A DNA stretch of 64,000 bases. Source: Flavobacterium panacis. Lineage in GTDB: Bacteria > Bacteroidota > Bacteroidia > Flavobacteriales > Flavobacteriaceae. The DNA lies in contig NZ_JANKMS010000007.1 of NCBI RefSeq assembly GCF_024649945.1, positions 1 through 64,000 on the forward strand. The letters run 5' to 3'. This document shows positions 1 through 8,836 of the stretch, in pieces. Both the position numbers and the translations under genes were made by a program. The notes below the pieces were generated by a model that worked only from the letters and a program-made list of their open reading frames with translations, searched no databases and was not told where the DNA came from. The stretch's first letter is position 1. Each line of letters begins with the position of its first letter.

Positions 1-115
1 GATGGGAGCGGCATCCTTTTGCGGGCGCACAAAACCTCTTTTTATCCCTGAAACCTTATCCCGCAAAAGATACAGCGGACAGCACGACCCGCAGGGGAAC
101 GCCATAATCAAAATC
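1..115. repeat. GC-rich intergenic hairpin repeat, possibly cut by the window edge
   Basis: This stretch is clearly richer in GC than its surroundings and has no open frame of its own. The arms at 13-25 (ATCCTTTTGCGGG) and 60-71 (CCCGCAAAAGAT) pair almost perfectly around a 34-base loop. The flank after the second arm (AGCGGACAGCACGACC) resembles an intergenic element I know from other Flavobacterium genomes. The ATCCTTTTG stem start recurs in the element at 13867-13950, so the two are probably related. Its function is unknown. Confidence 0.6.
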
Positions 116-228
116 ATGTAGGTTTTAAAAATGTTAAATTATAGTCAATTGTAGAAGGTTATATATTGATAGTTGGGACTTTTTGAATTTGAATGAGTAT
201 TTTTGCCTTTCAATTATTTTATTTAAAC

Positions 229-1848
229 ATGAAGAAAAATATTTTATTGTTAACACTTCTTGTTGTTACAAGTTTAAGTGCACAGCAACGTCCAAAATTA
301 GTTGTAGGTATAGTTGTCGATCAGATGAAAATGGAATATTTATATCGATTTTCAGATGACTTTTCTCCAAATGGCTTTAAAAGATTAATGAATGATGGAT
401 TTGTTTTCCAAAACATGCATTATAATTATATGCCAACTTATACTGCTCCTGGGCATGCTTCAATTTATACTGGTACAACACCTGCTACTCATGGAATTGT
501 TGGGAATGAATGGTTCAGCAGAACTCTAGGAAAAGAAATGTACTGTACAGATGACGCAGGAGTAAAACTAGTAGGTGATGGTACTGCTGAAGAAGGTGCA
601 ATGTCTCCTAAAAACCTTCAAAGTACTACGATTACTGATGAAGTTAGAATGGCGACTAACTTTAATGGAAAAGTAATCGGGATGAGTTTAAAGGATCGTG
701 GCGCTATATTGCCGGCTGGACATTTTGCTAATTGGGCATTTTGGTATAGTAAAACAGGATCATTTATTTCTAGTTCTTTTTACGGTGAAAAATTACCTGA
801 TTGGGTAACTGAATTCAACAATGAAAAAAACTACTTGAAATACATTAATAAAGGTTGGGATTTATATAAACCAGCTTCTGTTTATAATGAAAGTCTTCCA
901 GATAATAATCCTTACGAAGGGAAATTATACGGAAGTGCAGCTCCAGTTTTTCCATACGATTTAAAATCTATGTATGAGAAAAATGACGCTGGAATTATAC
1001 GTGCTACTCCTTTTGGGAATGATTTGTTGGCTGAATTTGCAAAAAAAGCAATTGAGAAAGAAGAATTAGGGAAAGATAATATTACCGACTTCTTGACAGT
1101 GAGTTTTTCTTCTACAGATTATGTAGGTCACTTACTTGGACCAAGATCTATGGAGCTTCAAGATACTTATTTAAGATTAGATCAAACTATCGCTGACTTT
1201 TTAGCTTATTTGGATAAAACGGTTGGAAAAGGAAATTATCTATTATTCTTAACTGCTGATCATGCAGGTGCTGAGAATGTAATTTATTTGAAAGATCGTA
1301 AATATAATGTAGATAATTATCCTTCTAAAGAAGTTAAAAAGAGCTTGCAAGACTTCTCAACAAAAACTTTTGGTGTTGATTTGATCCAAAACTATTCAAA
1401 CTTTAATGTTTTCTTTAATAAACAAATTATAAAAGATAAAGGTTTAGATTTGGCACAGGTGAAAAAGGCTTTCAAAGAATTTTTGATTTCGCAACCTCAA
1501 GTTAAAAGAGTTTATACAGAAGAGGATATTTTAGCTAATGGAGGAAATGATTATGCACTAAACTTTGTGGCTAAAGGTTATGATGTGACTCAAAATGGTG
1601 ATTTAGTAATTGTGGACAAGCCTGGTGATATTGAATATACTGCAACTGGAACATCTCACGGAACAATTTATAGTTATGATACTCATGTTCCAGCCATTTT
1701 TTACGGATGGGGAATCAAAAAAGGTGAGTCTTATGACAAAAAAGCTATTACAGAAATTGCTCCAACTATAGCGCAGAAAATCAAAGTTACTTTTCCAAAT
1801 GGAACTGAAGCAAAAGTTATGCAGGAAGTTTTGGATTCAAAAAAATAA
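229..1848 (+). CDS. PafA-like secreted alkaline phosphatase
   Basis: A periplasmic or exported phosphomonoesterase of the alkaline phosphatase superfamily, most like flavobacterial PafA. I place the start at the ATG at 229, which opens a clean signal peptide (MKKNILLLTLLVVTSLSAQ); the in-frame ATG at 193 would add 12 residues before it. The family's nucleophile region is present as PTYTAPGHASIYTG, followed by GIVGNEW with the conserved Asn. Metal-binding segments are visible as SSTDYVGH, LTADHAG and GTSHGT. At about 539 residues the length fits PafA. Established knowledge: PafA enzymes release phosphate from many phosphomonoesters for uptake. The gene stands alone and ends in a good hairpin terminator at 1863-1892. 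Confidence 0.88.
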   Translation: MKKNILLLTLLVVTSLSAQQRPKLVVGIVVDQMKMEYLYRFSDDFSPNGFKRLMNDGFVFQNMHYNYMPTYTAPGHASIYTGTTPATHGIVGNEWFSRTLGKEMYCTDDAGVKLVGDGTAEEGAMSPKNLQSTTITDEVRMATNFNGKVIGMSLKDRGAILPAGHFANWAFWYSKTGSFISSSFYGEKLPDWVTEFNNEKNYLKYINKGWDLYKPASVYNESLPDNNPYEGKLYGSAAPVFPYDLKSMYEKNDAGIIRATPFGNDLLAEFAKKAIEKEELGKDNITDFLTVSFSSTDYVGHLLGPRSMELQDTYLRLDQTIADFLAYLDKTVGKGNYLLFLTADHAGAENVIYLKDRKYNVDNYPSKEVKKSLQDFSTKTFGVDLIQNYSNFNVFFNKQIIKDKGLDLAQVKKAFKEFLISQPQVKRVYTEEDILANGGNDYALNFVAKGYDVTQNGDLVIVDKPGDIEYTATGTSHGTIYSYDTHVPAIFYGWGIKKGESYDKKAITEIAPTIAQKIKVTFPNGTEAKVMQEVLDSKK

Positions 1849-1862
1849 AAACAACTTTATTG

Positions 1863-1892
1863 AAAAACCTGTCTCAAAAGACAGGTTTTTTT
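1863..1892 (+). terminator. Intrinsic terminator of the phosphatase gene
   Basis: An AACCTGTCT/AGACAGGTT hairpin with a short A-rich loop is followed by a run of seven T residues on the plus strand, 15 bases after the phosphatase stop codon. Confidence 0.8.
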
Positions 1893-1900
1893 ATGTCATA

Positions 1901-1932
1901 AAAAAAGGCTTTTCAATGTTGAAAAGCCTTTT
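1901..1932 (-). terminator. Intrinsic terminator of ald
   Basis: A perfect 14-bp stem (AAAAGGCTTTTCAA with its complement) has a T-rich tail on the minus strand, about 40 bases beyond the alanine dehydrogenase stop codon. It faces the phosphatase terminator, so the convergent pair is insulated. Confidence 0.8.
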
Positions 1933-1972
1933 ATAATAGGTGACTTAGTAAGCACTTATTTTAGTATTGGCA

Positions 1973-3091
1973 CTATGCGTTTGCTAATACTATTTCTTCG
2001 TTAAAAGGAAGATTCCAAGCTTCAGCAACTCCCTTGTAAAGGATTTTTCCATTCGCAACATTTAATCCTTTTTTCAATTCTTCATTTTCAGCACAAGCTT
2101 TCTCCCATCCTTTGTTTGCCAATTGTACTGCGTAAGGTAAAGTAGCATTAGTTAAAGCTAAAGTAGAAGTGTAAGGAACAGCTCCTGGCATATTAGCTAC
2201 ACAATAGTGAACGATATCGTCAATAATGAATGTTGGATTTTCGTGAGTTGTTGGAGTACAAGTTTCAATACATCCACCTTGATCAACAGCTACGTCAACT
2301 ACAACAGTTCCTGGACGCATTAATTTAAGCATATCACGAGTAATTAAGTGAGGCGCTTTTGCTCCTGGAATTAAAACTGCTCCAACAATTAAGTCAGCAT
2401 CTTTAATTGCTCTTGTAATATTATAATGGTTAGACATTTCTGTATTTACGTTAGCCGGCATGATATCATCTAACTGACGTAAACGAGGCAAACTTAAATC
2501 CATGATAGTTACTTGAGCTCCTAAACCTGCAGCCATTTTTGCAGCTTGAGTTCCTACGATTCCCCCGCCTAAAACTAGTACTTTAGCTGGCGGAACTCCT
2601 GGAACACCACCCAAAAGAATTCCTCTTCCTTTTAATGGTTTTTCTAGGTATTTTGCTCCTTGTTGAATTGCCATACGACCAGCAACTTCAGACATTGGAA
2701 CTAATAATGGTAAACTTCTGTCTGTTTTTTCAACTGTTTCATAAGCTAAACAAACAGCTCCTTTTTCTAACATTGCATGAGTTAGTTCCTCAGAAGATGC
2801 AAAGTGGAAATAAGTAAATAGTAATTGATCTTTTTTAATTAATGGATATTCAGAAGCAATTGGTTCTTTTACTTTAATAATCATTTCTGCAATTGCATAA
2901 ACTTCTTCAATAGTTGGTAAAACTACTGCACCTGCTTCAGCATATTCTTCATCAGCAAAACCACTTCCTAAACCAGCTGTAGCTTGTACATAAACTGTAT
3001 GTCCGTGTTTTTTCATTTCTGATACACCTGCAGGAGTTAACGCAACTCTGTTTTCGTTATTCTTGATTTCTTTTGGAACACCTATTATCAT
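1973..3091 (-). CDS. ald: Alanine dehydrogenase
   Basis: Catalyses reversible NAD-dependent deamination of L-alanine to pyruvate and ammonia in the cytoplasm. The 372-residue length is normal for the family. The N-terminus MIIGVPKEIKNNENRVAL is characteristic; K75 and H96 (in TYFHFASS) match the substrate lysine and catalytic histidine. The nucleotide-binding loop VLGGGIVGTQAA lies near residue 175 and the C-terminal signature ANMPGAVPYTSTLALTNA is intact. An Lrp/AsnC-type regulator is transcribed divergently 200 bp away, a usual pairing for amino-acid catabolism genes, so regulation of ald by that protein is likely but inferred. A TAGCTTTG box at 3129-3136 lies upstream. Confidence 0.95.
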   Translation of the reverse strand: MIIGVPKEIKNNENRVALTPAGVSEMKKHGHTVYVQATAGLGSGFADEEYAEAGAVVLPTIEEVYAIAEMIIKVKEPIASEYPLIKKDQLLFTYFHFASSEELTHAMLEKGAVCLAYETVEKTDRSLPLLVPMSEVAGRMAIQQGAKYLEKPLKGRGILLGGVPGVPPAKVLVLGGGIVGTQAAKMAAGLGAQVTIMDLSLPRLRQLDDIMPANVNTEMSNHYNITRAIKDADLIVGAVLIPGAKAPHLITRDMLKLMRPGTVVVDVAVDQGGCIETCTPTTHENPTFIIDDIVHYCVANMPGAVPYTSTLALTNATLPYAVQLANKGWEKACAENEELKKGLNVANGKILYKGVAEAWNLPFNEEIVLANA

Positions 3092-3128
3092 TTTGTTCTA
3101 TTTTTTGTTTTTTGTTGAATTTGTTTTA

Positions 3129-3136
3129 CAAAGCTA
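3129..3136 (-). promoter_or_regulatory. Probable -7 promoter element for ald
   Basis: The minus strand reads TAGCTTTG, matching the Bacteroidota TAnnTTTG element, about 38 bases before the ald start. I could not identify a convincing -33 TTG. Confidence 0.5.
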
Positions 3137-3291
3137 CAGAGAGAGAATAAATTATGGTTTAAGCGTTGTTAAATAAGAAAATATTATTTTATTTTTTACT
3201 TTTACAGAAAAATATTCTGTTTGGAGTCGCATTTTATTCTTCAAAAAGAAAAAATGACTAAAAAATATTAATCTAATAAAACGTTTTCGTT

Positions 3292-3750
3292 ATGGCTTTA
3301 GATGAAATTGACAAAAAAATCTTACGTCTTTTACAGGAAGATGCGCACTATACTTTAAAAGATATTGCAAACAAAATAAATTTGTCTTTAACACCTGTGC
3401 ATGATCGGGTGAAACGTCTTGAGAAAGATGGTATTATAGAGAAATATGTAACGATTTTAGACAAGAAAAAACTTGGAAATAATCTCACAGTTTATTGTCA
3501 AGTGACACTTACGAAGCAAACTTATGATACCTCAGAAGGATTTAATCAATCGATTTTAAACTTGCCAGAGGTTGTAGAATGTAATTATGTTTCAGGAAAT
3601 TTTGATTATATGCTAAAGATTATAATTCCAGATATGGAAAGTTATCATCATTTTCATCAAAAGAAACTTTCTGTATTACCTGAGGTTTCCTTGATTAATA
3701 CCGTTTTTGTAATTTCTGAAGTGAAAAGTACTACAGTTTTGCCGATTTAA
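3292..3750 (+). CDS. Lrp/AsnC family transcriptional regulator
   Basis: A 152-residue DNA-binding protein of the feast/famine family. The N-terminal third (MALDEIDKKILRLLQED, then DIANKINLSLTPVHDRVKRLE) is a typical AsnC winged helix-turn-helix; the rest (from about residue 65) has the ligand-binding RAM/ACT-like pattern ending in VFVISEVKSTTVLPI. It is divergent from alanine dehydrogenase, with a shared 200-bp control region. By family analogy it probably senses an amino acid and controls ald. A TACTTTTA box at 3197-3204, close to TAnnTTTG, could be its own promoter. Confidence 0.92.
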   Translation: MALDEIDKKILRLLQEDAHYTLKDIANKINLSLTPVHDRVKRLEKDGIIEKYVTILDKKKLGNNLTVYCQVTLTKQTYDTSEGFNQSILNLPEVVECNYVSGNFDYMLKIIIPDMESYHHFHQKKLSVLPEVSLINTVFVISEVKSTTVLPI

Positions 3751-3756
3751 TTCAAA

Positions 3757-3786
3757 TAAAAAACCACCAAGAAATCTTGATGGTTT
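3757..3786 (-). terminator. Terminator of the GAPDH gene
   Basis: A 12-bp stem with one mismatch (AAACCACCAAGA with TCTTGATGGTTT, 2-base loop) is followed on the minus strand by a T-rich tract. The plus strand has no T-run after it, so it should mainly stop GAPDH transcription. Confidence 0.65.
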
Positions 3787-3810
3787 GAGAAATGAGTTAG
3801 TTTGGTTGAA

Positions 3811-5259
3811 TTAATAATAAGTATAACGTCTTACTTTGGCGATGTATTTTGCTAAACGAATAACCTGATGACTATAACCGAATTCGTTATCATACCAAAT
3901 GTACAAAACAATGCTTTTTCCGTCTTTGGAAACAATAGTAGCATTACTGTCATAAATAGCTGGAGCAGAAGTTCCAACAATATCAGAAGAAACGAGTTCA
4001 TTGTTTAATGAATATTTAATTTGCTCTACCAGTTCTCCTTCAAGAGCATATTTCTTCATAATTTTATTAATACCAGCGATAGATGTCGCTTTTTTAACGT
4101 CTAAATTTAAAACGACCAAAGATCCGTTTGGAACAGGAACACGAATGGCATTTGAAGTTAATTTTCCTTCTAATGATGGTAGTGCTTTTGCAACGGCATT
4201 TCCTGCACCAGTTTCGGTGATCACCATGTTTAAAGCAGCAGCTCTTCCACGTCGGTATTTTTTGTGCATATTGTCAACCAGATTCTGATCATTTGTGTAA
4301 GAATGAATAGTTTCTAAATGTCCTTTTGCAACTCCTAAAGTTTCTTCTATTACTTTTAAAACTGGAGTAATAGCATTTGTAGTACAAGATGCAGCAGAGA
4401 AGATAGCAACTTCGTCTGGATTGTAATCATTGTGATTTACGCCATACACAATATTTGGAACTCCTTTCCCTGGAGCTGTCAATAAAACTTTTTCTACACC
4501 ATTAGATTTTAAATGCCTTTTTAAAGCTTCTTCTGTTGTATATGCTCCCGTATTGTCAATCAATAAAGCATCATTGATTTCGTATTGTGTATAATCTATT
4601 TCTTCTGGAGAGTTTGCTGATATAATATGAACCGTAGTTCCATTAATTATTAAAGCATTGTTTTTAGTATCGGCAATTACAGATCCATGAAAATCACCAT
4701 GAATGGAATCGTAACGAAGAAGAGAAGCTCGTTTCTCTAAACTTGTAGCATCATTTTTATCTCTTGTGACAATGGCCCTTAAGCGCAATTGGTTTCCTTT
4801 TCCGGTTTTAGACATTAGCTCTCTTGCTAATAAACGTCCGATTCTTCCAAAACCATAAAGGACAACATCTTTAGGATGAATTTCTTTTGATGATTTTGCT
4901 TTTTTCAATTTATCGATAACAAAATATCTTGCATCAGGATATTTTTCATCTTCGAATCCATATTCATAAGTTAATTTTCCAAGATCTATTTTTGCGGGCG
5001 GAAGATCTAATGAAGAAACGACTTTGGCAATTTCGACAGAGTCAAATATGGTAATTGGTTTTCCAACAAATTCACCAGCATATTGATGAAGATTGATAAT
5101 ATCGCTGACATTTTTATCTAGTAATTGGTTTTTGAATAAAACCATTTCTATCGATTTGTCATACCATAAATCACTTATGATTTTAATTAATTCGACACCA
5201 GCTCTTCTTCGGTCGACTTGTAAGGATACCTCTTTTTGGTACAAAGATTTGTTGTTCAT
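3811..5259 (-). CDS. Glyceraldehyde-3-phosphate dehydrogenase with N-terminal extension
   Basis: A GAPDH of 482 residues, roughly 140 longer than the classical enzyme. The catalytic part begins near residue 130 with the Rossmann loop GFGRIG (136-141); the active-site cysteine is C292 in SAASCTTN, and the C-terminal WYDNEFGYSHQV motif is complete. The first 130 residues are a charged, mostly helical-looking segment with no motif I can name. The family uses NAD(P) to convert glyceraldehyde 3-phosphate to 1,3-bisphosphoglycerate, or the reverse in gluconeogenesis; which direction this long isoform serves cannot be told from the sequence. The gene is monocistronic, with terminators on both sides. 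Confidence 0.92.
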   Translation of the reverse strand: MNNKSLYQKEVSLQVDRRRAGVELIKIISDLWYDKSIEMVLFKNQLLDKNVSDIINLHQYAGEFVGKPITIFDSVEIAKVVSSLDLPPAKIDLGKLTYEYGFEDEKYPDARYFVIDKLKKAKSSKEIHPKDVVLYGFGRIGRLLARELMSKTGKGNQLRLRAIVTRDKNDATSLEKRASLLRYDSIHGDFHGSVIADTKNNALIINGTTVHIISANSPEEIDYTQYEINDALLIDNTGAYTTEEALKRHLKSNGVEKVLLTAPGKGVPNIVYGVNHNDYNPDEVAIFSAASCTTNAITPVLKVIEETLGVAKGHLETIHSYTNDQNLVDNMHKKYRRGRAAALNMVITETGAGNAVAKALPSLEGKLTSNAIRVPVPNGSLVVLNLDVKKATSIAGINKIMKKYALEGELVEQIKYSLNNELVSSDIVGTSAPAIYDSNATIVSKDGKSIVLYIWYDNEFGYSHQVIRLAKYIAKVRRYTYY

Positions 5260-5366
5260 AATTTAATAAATTGAAATAATAAAACACTCACTTATTTTAT
5301 AATTTGGCGCAAAAGTATCTATTTCAATCGATTTCGTAAACTATTTTAGCATTTATTTTTGAAAAT

Positions 5367-5406
5367 GAAAAAGCCACCTTAATTTTTATTAAGATGGCTT
5401 TTTTAG
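5367..5406 (-). terminator. Terminator of the HtrA gene
   Basis: A stem AAAAGCCACCTTAAT with ATTAAGATGGCTTTT (one wobble position) around a short T loop, with T-rich sequence on both sides, so it could act in either direction. The nearest gene reading into it is the HtrA protease on the minus strand. Confidence 0.65.
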
Positions 5407-5481
5407 TTTTCAGTCGCAGTCGCGGTTTTCAGTTTTTTGCTAACTGTAAACTGTTACTGTAAACTGTTACTGTAAACTGAT
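5405..5481. repeat. ACTG-type intergenic repeat with 3 x 13-bp tandem
   Basis: Starts with TTTTCAGTCGCAGTCGCGG and ends with three 13-bp units (5441-5453, 5454-5466, 5467-5479; the last two TTACTGTAAACTG, the first differing at one base). The left part is roughly complementary to the right part. Related sequences occur at 24708-24757, 34700-34806 and 35048-35120. It sits just beyond the HtrA stop codon. Confidence 0.7.
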
Positions 5482-5483
5482 AC

Positions 5484-6884
5484 TTAAATAATAATTCTAA
5501 AAACTTCTCCATTTCTGTTGATCATTTCGATTCGAACACTTTGTCCTTCATCTTTTTTACTTAGAAGTTTTGAAACTGTTTCAACATTTGTTGCTTTAAC
5601 ATTGTCAATACTTAGAATAATATTTCCTTGCAATTCATTTTGGTACTGCATTAAATTCTCGTTTGTGATGTTTTTGATTTTTACACCATAATCAATTCTG
5701 AATTTTTTCTTATCTGCAGCGTCGATGTTTTCTAATTCTATTCCTTTAAATTCGGCGCTGTAGAATTCGTTTTTACTTAAAGTTACGGGAACTGTTTTTG
5801 TTTTTCCGTCTTTAATATAAGTCACTTTTACAACATCATTTGGACGTTTCGTATTAATGTAACCAGATAAATCTGCATATGTAGAAATGTTTTGGTCATC
5901 CAATTTTACAATAATGTCTCCTTTGCCTAAACCAGCTTTTTCTGCACCAGAATTTTTAGTAACTCTATTAATATAAAATCCTTGTGTTTCTGTCACTCCT
6001 AATTCTTTAGAAGCCATTGCATTTAATTCACCACCTTCAACACCCAAAATACCTCTCTGAACATTTCCATACTCCATAATATCTTCGATAATTTTTCTTG
6101 CGATATTAGAAGGAACTGCAAAAGAGTAACCTACATAAGAACCCGTCATTGATGAAATCATAGTATTAATACCAATTAATTCTCCTCTTGCATTTACTAA
6201 CGCTCCACCGCTATTACCTGGATTTACGGCAGCATCTGTTTGAATAAAAGATTGAATTCCGCTCTGATCCAAATTTCTGGCTTTCGCCGAAACAATTCCA
6301 GCAGTTACAGTCGATGTCAGATTGTACGGATTTCCAACAGCCAACACCCATTCGCCCACTTTTACACTATCAGAATTTGCGAAAGCAGTGTAAGGAAGTT
6401 TTTCGTCTGCGTTGATTTTCAACAAAGCAATATCCATTTTAGAATCTGTACCAATTAATTTTGCTTTGTATGATTTCTTATTGTTTAAAGTAATCTCAAT
6501 TTCTGTGGCATCTTTAATTACGTGATTATTAGTCACAATATAACCATCTTCAGAAATAATTACACCAGAACCAGTTCCTACTTGTTCCTGTTGCTGTTGT
6601 CCTCCGTAACCATAGAAAAACTCTAACATTGGATTGCTTACAGTTCTTCGGGAAACGTTTTTAACGTGAACAACGGTATGAATTGTTTTGTCTGCGGCTT
6701 CGGTAAAATCGACTGTCTCAGCTCCTAAACCAACATTTTTTCCGTACGAGTTAGGGGCAAGAGTTACAACAGAATTTCCTTTTCCAAAAAAAGAATTGTT
6801 GCTTTCAAATAATAACTTGTAAGCACCAAGAGTAATAGCACCACTCAATAATGACACTATAAATAAGGCTGAAAATCTTTTCAT
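5484..6884 (-). CDS. HtrA/Deg-type periplasmic serine protease
   Basis: An envelope quality-control protease of the Deg family, which degrades or refolds misfolded periplasmic proteins. The start is the ATG at 6884, giving MKRFSALFIVSLLSGAITLG, an N-terminal signal or anchor; an upstream ATG at 6923 would only add a polar stretch. The catalytic triad is visible as H121 (TNNHVI), D151 (SKMDIALLKI) and S225 (NPGNSGGAL). Two PDZ-like regions follow, the first around 285-375 and a second, more divergent one at the C-terminus. A Q-rich loop (GGQQQQEQ) precedes the protease core. Membrane anchoring versus secretion cannot be decided by eye. Confidence 0.93.
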   Translation of the reverse strand: MKRFSALFIVSLLSGAITLGAYKLLFESNNSFFGKGNSVVTLAPNSYGKNVGLGAETVDFTEAADKTIHTVVHVKNVSRRTVSNPMLEFFYGYGGQQQQEQVGTGSGVIISEDGYIVTNNHVIKDATEIEITLNNKKSYKAKLIGTDSKMDIALLKINADEKLPYTAFANSDSVKVGEWVLAVGNPYNLTSTVTAGIVSAKARNLDQSGIQSFIQTDAAVNPGNSGGALVNARGELIGINTMISSMTGSYVGYSFAVPSNIARKIIEDIMEYGNVQRGILGVEGGELNAMASKELGVTETQGFYINRVTKNSGAEKAGLGKGDIIVKLDDQNISTYADLSGYINTKRPNDVVKVTYIKDGKTKTVPVTLSKNEFYSAEFKGIELENIDAADKKKFRIDYGVKIKNITNENLMQYQNELQGNIILSIDNVKATNVETVSKLLSKKDEGQSVRIEMINRNGEVFRIII

Positions 6885-7197
6885 ATTAAAATATGTAATT
6901 AAGTTATTAGAATTTATGTTCATGTTTTATTTAACGTAAAATTACTTCAAAAAATTATTTGTAAAAATGGTTTAACGCTCTTTAACAATGATTAACATTT
7001 CCTTAATTAATAGTTCGTATTTTTGTGTAAAATTATGTAGCTGTAGTTTTATAAAGCACAATATAATTAGTAATAATTTAAGAGTATTGTTGTTTTTATA
7101 GTTGTAATTTTATTTTAAAAAGGGTTAATATTTAAAGATTTAATATATTGATGAAGCTGTATTTATCTTTAAAAACAAACAAAATCTAGTATTATAA
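6885..7197. other. 313-bp divergent control region
   Basis: AT-rich sequence between the divergent HtrA and acetyltransferase genes. The only recognisable signal is TATTTTTG at 7018-7025 (plus strand), a TAnnTTTG-type box about 170 bases before the acetyltransferase, which would give a long 5' leader. I see no gene, RNA or strong hairpin here. Confidence 0.4.
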
Positions 7198-7725
7198 ATG
7201 ATAACATTAAAGGGAGAATCGATTTATTTGCGTGCGCTCGAACCACAAGATTTGGAGTTTATTTATGCCATTGAAAATGATCAGAGTATTTGGGAAGTTA
7301 GTAATACCCAAACTCCGTATAGCCGTTTTTTAATAAAGCAATATTTAGAAAATGCACATCAGGATATTTATGAGGCAAAACAACTTCGTTTGGCTATCTG
7401 TCAGGATGAAGATTTTCCAGCTCTTGGATTGATTGATTTATTTGATTTTGATCCACGAAATAATAGAGCAGGTGTTGGTATTGTAATCCAAAAGGAAGAA
7501 AATAAAGGACAAAATATTGGTTCTGAGGCTTTAGAGCTTTTGATAAAATACGCTTTTTATAATTTAAATCTTCATCAGTTGTATGCAAATATAGGAGTAG
7601 AAAATGAAGCTAGTATCGCACTTTTTACTAAATTTGGTTTTGAGAAAATTGGAATAAAAAAAGATTGGATTTTGCTTCACAATAAATATCATGATGAAGC
7701 AGTTTTTCAACTAATTAATAAATAA
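7198..7725 (+). CDS. GNAT family N-acetyltransferase (RimJ/SpeG-like)
   Basis: A 175-residue acetyl-CoA-dependent transferase. The opening MITLKGESIYLRALEPQDL and the acetyl-CoA segment EENKGQNIGSEALELLIKYAF are typical of the RimJ/RimL/SpeG branch; NIGVENEASIALFTKFGFEKIG is the conserved late motif. The substrate could be a ribosomal protein N-terminus, a polyamine or another amine, and the sequence does not settle it. Sixteen bases after its stop lies the TTG start of mltG, so the two are probably co-transcribed. Confidence 0.85.
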   Translation: MITLKGESIYLRALEPQDLEFIYAIENDQSIWEVSNTQTPYSRFLIKQYLENAHQDIYEAKQLRLAICQDEDFPALGLIDLFDFDPRNNRAGVGIVIQKEENKGQNIGSEALELLIKYAFYNLNLHQLYANIGVENEASIALFTKFGFEKIGIKKDWILLHNKYHDEAVFQLINK

Positions 7726-7741
7726 ATTTAAATTTTAAGCT

Positions 7742-8782
7742 TTGAGTCTAAAGAAAATTATCACGATAAGTGCTGTAGCCATAATTTCAGTTCTATTGAT
7801 TTATGGTTTTATTTTAATCAGTAAAATTTTTAGTTCTAATACTAAATTTGAAGAAAAAGAATTATACGTCTACGTGCCAACAGGTGCAAATTATGCAGAT
7901 GTAAAGAAAATACTAACTCCTTACGTAAAAAACTTTGGCAACTTTGAAATGGTTGCCGAAAAGAGAGACTATCCTGAAAATGTAAAATCAGGTCGTTTTC
8001 TTTTAAAGAAAGACATGAATAATATCGACTTAGTTCGTGCAATGCGTTCTAATATTCCTGTGAAATTGGTTTTTAATAATCAGGAACGATTAGAGAATTT
8101 TGCCGGAAGAATTGGCAAAGAAATCGAAGCTGATAGTTTGTCTTTAGTGAAAGCTATAAAGGATTCTACTTTTTTAGCGGCAAACGGATTTAATGAAGAC
8201 AATGTGTTTGCAATGTTTATTCCGAACACTTATGAAATTTATTGGAATACCTCTGCTGAGAAGTTCCGTGATAAAATGATTAAAGAATATCATAATTTCT
8301 GGACAGAAGAAAGAATTGCTAAAGCCAAAGCGCAGGGATTAACTCCAGTTCAAGCTACAATTCTAGCTTCAATTGTGCATAAAGAATCAGTTAAAAAAGA
8401 CGAAAGACCTCGTATTGCGGGTGTATATTTAAATCGTTTACGTTTAGAAATGCCTTTACAAGCAGATCCGACAGTTATCTATGCTTTGAAACTTCGTGAT
8501 AATGATTTTGATCAGGTTATAAAAAGAGTTTTTTATAATGATTTAGTAATGAAATCGCCTTACAATACTTATGTAAACAAAGGACTTCCTCCTGGACCAA
8601 TTGCAATGCCTGATATTACAGCACTAGAAGCAGTTTTAAATCCAGAGAAAAACGATTACATCTATTTCTGTGCAAGTGTGGAGCGTTTTGGATATCATGA
8701 ATTTGCAGCAACATTAGCAGAACATAATGTAAATGCAAAAAAATATTCTGACTGGATTGCAAGTCAAGGAGTAACGAGATAA
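7742..8782 (+). CDS. mltG: Endolytic murein transglycosylase MltG
   Basis: Cleaves nascent glycan strands and so sets their length; anchored in the inner membrane. Residues 6-28 form a single transmembrane helix, followed by a LysM-like region and the YceG domain. The catalytic glutamate is E215 in ASIVHKES, and LEMPLQADPTVIYAL and the GLPPGPIAMP segment are the family signatures. The 346-residue length is normal. The start is a TTG at 7742: there is no ATG between the upstream stop and the membrane helix. It follows the acetyltransferase by 16 bases and ends in a hairpin terminator. Confidence 0.93.
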   Translation: MSLKKIITISAVAIISVLLIYGFILISKIFSSNTKFEEKELYVYVPTGANYADVKKILTPYVKNFGNFEMVAEKRDYPENVKSGRFLLKKDMNNIDLVRAMRSNIPVKLVFNNQERLENFAGRIGKEIEADSLSLVKAIKDSTFLAANGFNEDNVFAMFIPNTYEIYWNTSAEKFRDKMIKEYHNFWTEERIAKAKAQGLTPVQATILASIVHKESVKKDERPRIAGVYLNRLRLEMPLQADPTVIYALKLRDNDFDQVIKRVFYNDLVMKSPYNTYVNKGLPPGPIAMPDITALEAVLNPEKNDYIYFCASVERFGYHEFAATLAEHNVNAKKYSDWIASQGVTR

Positions 8783-8805
8783 TTTACTTTTAAAATAAAA
8801 ATGTG

Positions 8806-8836
8806 AACCGAAGTCAATTTAACTTCGGTTTTTTTA
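8806..8836 (+). terminator. Terminator of mltG
   Basis: A 9-bp stem AACCGAAGT/ACTTCGGTT with a CAATTTA-type loop, followed by a T-run, 24 bases after the mltG stop codon. Confidence 0.8.

Noticed and set aside
5441..5479. Three 13-bp direct units as a possible CRISPR array
   Set aside because: Repeats are adjacent without spacers, far too short, and no cas gene is in the window.
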